64,000 nt of DNA, taken from Platerodrilus igneus. Lineage: Eukaryota > Arthropoda > Insecta > Coleoptera > Lycidae. The stretch covers positions 11,315,001 through 11,379,000 of the forward strand of contig JARFIW010001480.1 in the NCBI GenBank assembly GCA_036346225.1. Direction: 5' to 3'. The notes beneath the pieces were generated by a model. That model did not search any database, was not told where the DNA came from, and saw nothing but the letters and a program-made list of their open reading frames with translations. The translations under genes were made by a program, and so were the position numbers. Positions 57,500 to 64,000 of the stretch are shown piece by piece (within the stretch, counting starts at the first letter, position 1; the number at the start of each line of letters is the position of its first letter).

Positions 57500-57760
57500 T
57501 GGGACTTCATTTTCCTCCAGCATCCTCATTTTCCTCCCTCATTTTCCTCCAACATTCTCATTTTCCTCCCTCATTTTCCTATAGCATCCTCATTTACATG
57601 TAAATTCCCATAAGGAGGAAATGAGGAGTGACTCTCCTTCCTCATTTTCCTTCCTCATTTTCCTCCCTCATTTTCCTCCCTCATTTTCCTCCCTCATTTT
57701 CCTCTATCATTTACATGTAAATTCCCATAAGGAGGGAAATGAGGGGGGATCCCTCATTTA
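57500..57760 (-). repeat. minisatellite of the left foldback arm
   Basis: CCTCATTTTCCTC units (GAGGAAAATGAGG on the minus strand) interleaved with ATTTACATGTAAATTCCCATAAGGAG at about 57,591, 57,712 and 57,755. The ATTTACATGTAAAT core is itself palindromic. Confidence 0.85.
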
Positions 57761-57900
57761 CATGTAAATTCCCATAAGGAGCAAATGTGGAGATGAATCT
57801 CCTAGGAGGAAATGTGGAGATGAATCTCCGTTTTATTCGGCTAGCCATTCCATCTTTCGAGATAACCCTATCTTGCATTTTCATCTTAGCATCCTCATTT

Positions 57901-58545
57901 GCTCCCACATCTGAACCAAAATAGTTTTCTTCGGCTAGCCATTGCATCTTTCGAGATAACCTTACTTGTTTGGTATCAATTAATATTAGATTTTTCTCAG
58001 ATACCCGAATTTCTAGGAATTTTTTAGATAGCATCATCCCCTAGAGAGCTACCCCAATTTTAAGATTTTCTGCTGATAGCGATTTTATGGCCGTCCTTAT
58101 AAATTTTTTAGACATACGACACATCTTGCTAGTCTAGAATTTTACGCAGAATCCGAATCCGCTAAAAGATTTAAAATCGGTCCACCTCTTACAAAGTTAC
58201 ACTTTTAAAGTCCTGAACCTCTAAATTTTGCTCTTTGCTCCCACATCTAAACCAAATAGTTTTCTTCGACTAGACATTGCATCTTTCGAGATAACCCTAT
58301 CTTATTTGGTATCAATTAATATTAGATTTTTCTCAGCTACCCGAATCTCTATGAATTTCTTAGATTGCATCATCCCCAGAGAACTAGTCCAATTTTAAGA
58401 TTTTCTGCTGATAGCGATTTCTGACCGTCCTCATAAATTTTTTAGCCATGTGACACATCTTGCTAGTCTAGAATTTTACACAGAAGTCGAATCTGCAAAC
58501 AAATTAAAAATCGGTTCACCCACTACAAAGGTATACTTTAAAGCC
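57901..58545. repeat. two ~335-bp tandem units in the left foldback arm
   Basis: GCTCCCACATCT starts at 57,901 and again at 58,237; AGTTTTCTTCG-CTAG-CATTGCATCT at 57,923 and 58,258. The units are diverged from each other more than each is from its mirror in the right arm. Confidence 0.8.
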
Positions 58546-59479
58546 TCAAACCTCTTTAAATTGTTTTGCTCACATATAACATATGCTTTAACCAACCATT
58601 TCCCTAGAAATCTAAAACTGTGGGAATTTTAGAAATGAGTTCTTTATAAGCCATAAGTGTATAATATTTAAAATCATTTTCAAACAGTAATGTTACTGTT
58701 TTTAGAATATTCAAAACCACGGCTTTAAAGTATAACTTTGCGGGGGGTGAACCGATTTTTAATCTGTTTGCAGATTCGAATTCTGTGTAAAATTCTAGAC
58801 TAGATAGATGTGTCACATGGCTAAAAAATTTATGAGAACGGTCAGAAATCGCTATCAGCAGAAAATCTTAAAATTGGGGTAGCTCTCGGGGTGATGCAAT
58901 CTAAGAAATTCATAGAGATTCAGGTATCTGAGAAAAATCTAATATTAATTGATACCAAACAAGATAGGGTTATCTCGAAAGATGCAATGACTAGTCGAAG
59001 AAAACTATTTGGTTTAGATGTGGGAGCAAAGAGCAAAATTTAGAGGTTCAGGACTTTAAAAGTGTAACTTTGTAAGAGGTGGACCGATTTTAAATCTATT
59101 AGCGGATTCGGATTCTGCGTAAAATTCTAGACTAGCAAGATGTGTCGTATGTCTAAAAAATTTATAAGGACGACCATAAAATCGCTATCAGCAGAAAATC
59201 TTAAAATTGGGCTAGCTCTCTGGTGGATGATGCAATATAAGAAATTCCTAGAGATTCGGGTAGCTGAGAAAAATCTAATATTAACTGATACCAAACAAGT
59301 AGGGTTATCTCGAAAGATGCAATGGCTAGCCGAAGAAAACTATTTTGGATCAGGTGTGGGAGCAAATGAGGATGCTAAGATGAAAATGCAAGATAGAGTT
59401 ATCTCGAAAGATGGAATGGCTAGCCGATTAAAACGGAGATTTAGCTCCACATTTCCTCCTAGGTGATTCATCTCCACAT

Positions 59480-59790
59480 TTGCTCCTTATGGGAATTTAC
59501 ATGTAAATGAGGGATCTCTCCTCATTTCCCTCCTTATGGGAATTTACATGTAAATGATAGAGGAAAATGAGGGAGGAAAATAAAGGAGGAAAATGAGGGA
59601 GGAAAATGAGGGAGGTAAATGGGGGAGGTAAATGAGGGAGGAAAATGAGGAAGGAGAGTCACTCCTCCGCATTTCCTTCTTATGGGAATTTACATGTAAA
59701 TGAGGATGCTGGAGGAAAATGAGAGGAAAATGAGGATGCTGAAGTAAAATGAGGGATGAAAATGAGGATGCTGGAGGAAAATGAGGTCCC
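59480..59790 (+). repeat. minisatellite of the right foldback arm
   Basis: Mirror of 57,500-57,760: GGAGGAAAATGAGG units with GGGAATTTACATGTAAATG blocks. Confidence 0.85.
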
Positions 59791-59820
59791 AGAACGTCAC
59801 TAAACCCTCTACTCACCACA

Positions 59821-60290
59821 CATCTAAAACTAAGCCAAACCTACATAAGTTTCAAGCTATTCCTGTAAAATATTTATTTGTACTCGGTAATAAACATTTA
59901 ATATTTACTTCCAAAACAAACAATGCAACTTCTACTTTACAAGTAGGTATATAATAAAACGTTACTACACAAATAGACGCGTGGATTTTGGTTATCTGAC
60001 ATGTTTAAAGTACAGTTTTGTTTTCTAGAAATAATAGTTCTGGACAATGAAACTTCTCTAAAGTTTTGAGATTTTCTGCAACTTTATTTAGGGATTGCAA
60101 CGGGAAGATACTGTCTCTATCAAAGTACACGTGATGAACACAGAACAAAAGCATGAAAACCAAAATCTGCAACTCATTTTTTGTGCTACCCTAGAACTAG
60201 CAAACCTATTGGATGCCCATTCCACTAACCTTTTTTCAACATACCCTGCATAGGAGAAGAAAGCATATAAATACCATTGCAAATCCAGCA
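59821..60290. other. no gene recognised
   Basis: No coding frame or repeat. Confidence 0.4.
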
Positions 60291-60299
60291 GAAATCAGT

Positions 60300-60540
60300 A
60301 CACTTAGTGCTCTCCATAGCCTAAGAACTCAACTAACCGTGCTCACCACAGCTTGTCAACCACTTCGGCAAGCAGTGCTCCCCATAGCCTGTTTATTCTT
60401 GACCAGTAACGCTGCCCGTCGCGCACCTGGAGCACGTCACTATAGTTCAGTACCGTAAACCACGTATAGTAGTGCTCCCCATAGCCTGTTCATTCTTCGC
60501 CAGTAACGCTGCACCTGGCGCACGTCGCTATAGTCAACAT
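60300..60540. repeat. diverged ~97-bp tandem repeats
   Basis: AGTGCTCCCCATAGCCTGTT occurs at about 60,373 and 60,470, each followed by GCCAGTAACGCTGC-like and GCGCACCTGG/CACGTC-like words. Weaker copies (AGTGCTCTCCATAGCC, GTGCTCACCACAGC) lie upstream. Confidence 0.7.
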
Positions 60541-60631
60541 GTACATATTATAATTCTTTGCACTTACAAGTTATCCTACAAGTAAAACACGAAGTCCTTC
60601 GAAAAGTTCCGAAGACTTCTGAACATCAATA

Positions 60632-60660
60632 TTGTATATATATATATATATATATATATT
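60632..60660. repeat. (TA)n microsatellite
   Basis: About 28 bases of TA. Confidence 0.9.
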
Positions 60661-60970
60661 GCTATAATTATAGGGTAGTTTAGGGGTAGGTTAAGTCACG
60701 GGGGTCGTAGAATAAATAAAAGAAACTTCCAGTTAACAAGAGGCAAGGCCTATAAATGCGATAACAATTGAACGACCAGTTTAGTATACATTTTAAACTG
60801 GGCTATCACGATACTCAGAAGTGCTAAATTATTTACGTAACCAGTTACATAAAAATAAATGAAAATCATTTTATAAAAGTGTAAAAATTGTGCAAGTGAG
60901 CCGATCTATTAAAGACGTAAGTAAACAACAATTTAGTAAAAATATACAATTTCTAACATAAATAAAACAG

Positions 60971-61076
60971 GGCTCTGGAGACTACTCTGGAGACTACCCT
61001 GGATTCTTCTGGAGACTACCCTGGAGACTACTTTGGAGACGACTCTGGAGACGACTCTGGAAATTACTCTGGTTAA
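60971..61076 (+). repeat. ~12-bp minisatellite (CTCTGGAGACTA)
   Basis: CTCTGGAGACTA/CTCTGGAGACGA units in a loose array of about eight copies. Confidence 0.8.
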
Positions 61077-61691
61077 TCACTTCCTGTTAAACTAATTTTG
61101 GTAATCACCGACATGGTAAATGTTCTATTACTGTTTTGTTAATTACGGAGATGGAAAACCTTTTATTTACTGATATATAATTTGAATCTTAAATTGGATT
61201 AACTTATGGAATTTTAAATAACGATTTGGATAGTATTTTGGTTTGATGTCGACTTCCAAATTCGACTCTAAATATTCAGACTGGACACGAAAACTCTTGG
61301 GGGATGCAGAGAAACTACTAAACCATTCCAGGTTAGATATATTGATATAATTTATTTTTGTAAACTGTTTTAATTCAATTGTTTTTGCAAATGTAAGAAT
61401 CAACAAAACCGGGGTTTCTTTGATCTATTTGTGAAAGGTAATAGGCATCTTGAAACGTTTCAAAAGTCTCTAAATATAACAAAAGGCGCGTTTTACTGGC
61501 TTCAATTTTTTAAATCTGGTATATGTAAATATTCTGAAAGAGGGGAAGATTTTAAAAAGGTTGTAAATATTTAATCATTATATTGTGTATTATAGAATTG
61601 CTTTATTTAATTGAATCAGCTAGTTGAGGCAAAGAAAATCCATAACTTAACATTTCACTTCATAAGTGCTTGATTAATAAATAGGGGGTGT

Positions 61692-61835
61692 ATCACAGCA
61701 TTTTATGTACGCCCAAATCGTGGGGCTAAAAATATTACAGCATTTTATGGTATGCCCATCGTAGGGGCTAAATATAATAAAGAAAGTATTACCGCATTTT
61801 ATGACATGCTCAAACGTGGGGCTAAAAATTAATAA
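61692..61835. repeat. three ~48-bp tandem units
   Basis: CAGCATTTTATG, then TGCCCAAA, then CGTGGGGCTAAA, in three diverged copies beginning near 61,694, 61,738 and 61,792. Confidence 0.75.
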
Positions 61836-62744
61836 AACATCATAGGGGCGGAAATATCGCAGCAATATATATTCAATGGATAGTTATTATGTTCATATTA
61901 TAATCCTCCACAGTTCCACGTTGTCTCACAGGTAAAACACGAAGCCCTCCGAAGAGTCCCGAAGACCGCCGAAAACGTCTGGACCTCTTCAAACTACAAA
62001 TACTTTCTAACTGTCGTTATTCAAGCTTTTACTCAGCCTCACAAGTAAATCCCGAGACCTTCCGAAGAGTTCCGAAGACTACCGAAGACTCTTGAACCTC
62101 AATATTGTATATATATTCAACGTATAGTTCTTATGTTCATATTATAATTCCCCACAACTCCACGTTGTCCCACAGGTAAAACACGAAGCCCTCCGAAGAG
62201 TCCCAAAAACGTCTGGATCTCTTCAAACTGTAAATACTTTCTAACTATGGTTATTCAAGCTCTTGCTTATCCTCACCAATAAATCCCGAGGCCTTCCCAA
62301 AAGTTAAGAAAACTACTGAAGACCACTGGACCTCTTCGAACTGTGTATATATTTGTTTATTTAGTATTTAAGTGTCTACTTGGTTACACGAGCAACCACG
62401 AAGCCTTCCAAAGCGTTCAAAGATTGCCGAAGACTTTCGAACTTCTTCAAACTACATAAACTGTTCATTTTAAGTATTTAACATTTATATCTGTGTACTT
62501 ATGAACTTTTTATTTGTTTTTGTGTGCATATTAAGCATAATAGTGCTAAGTCTACGTACTTTCAGACACCGCCCACTCGTACGATAACAATACATTTGCG
62601 AAATTTATTTTTAATCGATGAAGTCCTCCAAGCATACCTCTGCAACGGATAGTTTTAAGCGAATGCATGGTGCGATTATGAAATCACGAAACTGATAGTA
62701 TAAAACTTTTTATTTTAAATTTATACATTAACTAATTATTATCC

Positions 62745-62965
62745 ACTCCACTCCCCCTCCCCCCGCAATCTCTACACCGCTGCATACGAATTTTCCATAG
62801 TTTAAAGCAGTGTTGAAAATTATCTTCTGTGAGCTCGTTCAAGACACGTGCCGCTTTTTCTTTCACAGCTCAACAGTCTGAAACCTCTTTCTCTTTAATG
62901 CAGATTTGACTTTGGGAAACAGATAAGTCACATGGTGCGTGAGTGAGAATTACGTTAATTTTGGA
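62745..62965 (-). pseudogene. mariner (SETMAR-like) transposase C-terminal remnant
   Basis: On the minus strand: PCDLSVSQSQICIKEKEVSD with a shift, then AVKEKAARVLNELTEDNFQH and CFKLWKIRMQRCRDCGG. This is the C-terminal tail after the third catalytic Asp (LAPCDFFLFPK...) of SETMAR-like mariners, as in VKEKxARVLxxLTEDDFQHCFxQWKxRMxRCxxxGG. The rest of the transposase is absent. No TIR was identified. Confidence 0.8.
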
Positions 62966-64000
62966 CTATATATGAACCTTTGGCCCATCCTAGTCTTACA
63001 GTATAAAATATGAAAATAATAAAACAAAAAATTATTTATATAAAATCAGAATAGTTTCTTTCATCAGACCTGCTTATCTTCAGGTAGACGGAAACATGTT
63101 GGTGCAGGACTAGGGTGGTGGAATCTGTTGATATCCGATGCAGTCGCTCTTGTTCCTTGAATCGCATGTTAAAAGTCGGGAGGAGTTATAGGACGGTGTA
63201 TAGGATCTCTTGACGGTAGTCGTTTAGAGATAGAGGGAAGTAAGTGACTAGTAATTTTAAGTTAGGCAGGAGGTAGTAAAGCTTAAGGTGTAATTTTTCT
63301 TTAAACTTATTTCAGAGGTGGGATAGAGTAGGAATATGGTGCAGCAAATGATCAGAATTTTTAGGTGAGTTTTCATGTTCCGCCGGTGTTTTGGGTGTCT
63401 GTGGGCATGGAGTGGGACCAGGATATTTGCCACACGTATAAAAAGGTATTGGAAATGCGGGATTTGAAGTCAGAGGTGAAAATTCTACGAAATATGTCGA
63501 AGAATGACGATTTGTCATAAGGTAGGATCAGATGGAGAAATTTTAAGTTGCTAGTCTATACGGAGTATTGTAGCTGGACTTCCAAAAGGAAGATATTCGA
63601 AATGGTGTATAGAGCTGTAGTGGAAGTAGTATGAAAGGCGCGGGAAACGTATAAGAAGTAGGGTCATAAAATTTGATTTCAAATTCTGCGGGAGTGGAGA
63701 GCTGTAAGAGGATACCAAGAGTCAATAGAGTAAAGGCAATGGTGGTAATGATGTTCGATATTAGTCTTCTTGTGGTCCGGATTAATTGGGTGGATTCTAG
63801 AATGGACTGTTGGATGTTACACGGGATTAGTTTAGTTTTAAAGAGGGTTTTCTAGAGATGAGTGTTTATTTTGTGGCAGGTCTGTAGTTGAATTCCGAGG
63901 TAGGAAACGGATTAGAGAAGCTGAGGAGTGTTCCCAAGATATGGAATGTAGGACTGCGGAGGAGGTCAAGAAAGCCTTTCAGGAGCAACGTTTTGGATTT
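62966..64000. other. no confident gene; G-rich plus strand
   Basis: From about 63,100 the plus strand is rich in G and A. A frame near 63,853-64,000 reads CLFCGRSVVEFRGRKRIREA, EECSQDMECRTAEEVKKAFQ and continues off the window; the composition is protein-like but the family is not recognised. The minus frames at 63,312-63,725 look like chance. Confidence 0.35.

Larger units (their letters stand above)
57479..59813. mobile_element. 2.33-kb foldback element with ~1.1-kb arms
   Basis: The left arm (57,479-about 58,545) reads inverted in the right arm (about 58,721-59,813), both starting from GTAGAGGGTTTAGTGA-GTTCTGGGAC-TCATTTTCC. About 175 bases separate the arms. CACCACA lies at 57,472-57,478 and again at 59,814-59,820, as a target duplication would. 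Each arm carries, from the outside in, a CCTCATTTTCC minisatellite, three CATTTACATGTAAATTCCCATAAGGAG blocks, and two ~335-bp tandem units. The minus frame 57,711-58,037 and its mirror 59,140-59,466 come from the repeat units and are not evidence of a protein. Confidence 0.9.
60538..62480. repeat. satellite-like repeat family with a 244-bp period
   Basis: The phrase CACAGGTAAAACACGAAGCC, then CTCCGAAGAGTCCC, returns at about 61,927 and 62,171 (244 bp apart). A diverged form CAAGTAAAACACGAAGTCC lies at about 60,581 and CCACGAAGCCTTCC near 62,396. Between, CAAGTAAATCCCGAGACCTTCCGAAGAG suggests a half-unit of about 120 bp. Units are partly separated by other repeats. Confidence 0.75.

Noticed and set aside
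57711..59466. Mirror ORFs (57,711-58,037 minus and 59,140-59,466 plus) with FLEIRVSEKNLILID-like sequence
   Set aside because: They come from the inverted repeat units of the foldback element, break in the tandem copies and show no domain.
63312..63725. Proline-rich minus-strand ORFs
   Set aside because: Composition mirrors the G-rich plus strand; no domain or neighbouring element supports them.

Overview
This window looks like a transposon graveyard from an arthropod genome, most probably an insect. It is AT-rich, and I found no intact host gene, rRNA, tRNA or CRISPR array. Nearly every stretch with coding signal is a broken mobile element, and the mix (Tc1/mariner transposases, BEL/Pao, gypsy-like LTR elements, RTE and R1/Jockey-type LINEs, plus a multi-copy arthropod gene family of unknown function) points to an arthropod. 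The species cannot be named from the sequence alone.

Layout. 0-6.2 kb: an R1-type reverse transcriptase (RT) remnant, then a Jockey/CR1-type LINE split by a 649-bp insertion with 8-bp target duplications, and a short PHD-finger ORF of LINE ORF1 type. 6.6-10.7 kb: gypsy-like remnants (primer site, gag, integrase tail) interrupted by an RTE LINE. 10.7-14.4 kb: a mariner-like element with unusually long (~295 bp) terminal inverted repeats (TIRs), its transposase cut by a 1,794-bp insertion with a 5-bp duplication. 14.5-17.1 kb: a second mariner-type transposase interrupted by the 3' half of a BEL element. 18.2-21.4 kb: a decayed copy of the unknown arthropod family, itself interrupted. 22.8-23.3 kb: a short TIR element.

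24.9-32.5 kb and 35.1-40.8 kb: two young, internally deleted LTR elements, each with paired, nearly identical LTRs (2.27 kb and ~1.24 kb). The LTR pairs differ almost only in homopolymer length. This suggests that much of the frameshifting in the window may be residual sequencing error rather than biology. 41.6-50 kb: a nest in which an RTE LINE is interrupted by the 5' half of a BEL element (same LTR family as the 15-kb copy) and abuts a different BEL element. 51.8-54.3 kb: two more mariner-like elements, one a clean internal-deletion derivative with TA duplications.

57.5-59.8 kb: the most striking structure, a 2.33-kb near-perfect foldback (arms ~1.07-1.09 kb, loop ~175 bp) bounded by a 7-bp direct repeat and containing GGAGGAAAATGA-type minisatellites. 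60.3-62.5 kb: several families of tandem repeats, one with a 244-bp higher-order period. 62.7-63.0 kb: a SETMAR-like mariner tail. The genes do not form a pathway. What can be read is the order of insertions, deletions and repeat expansions.
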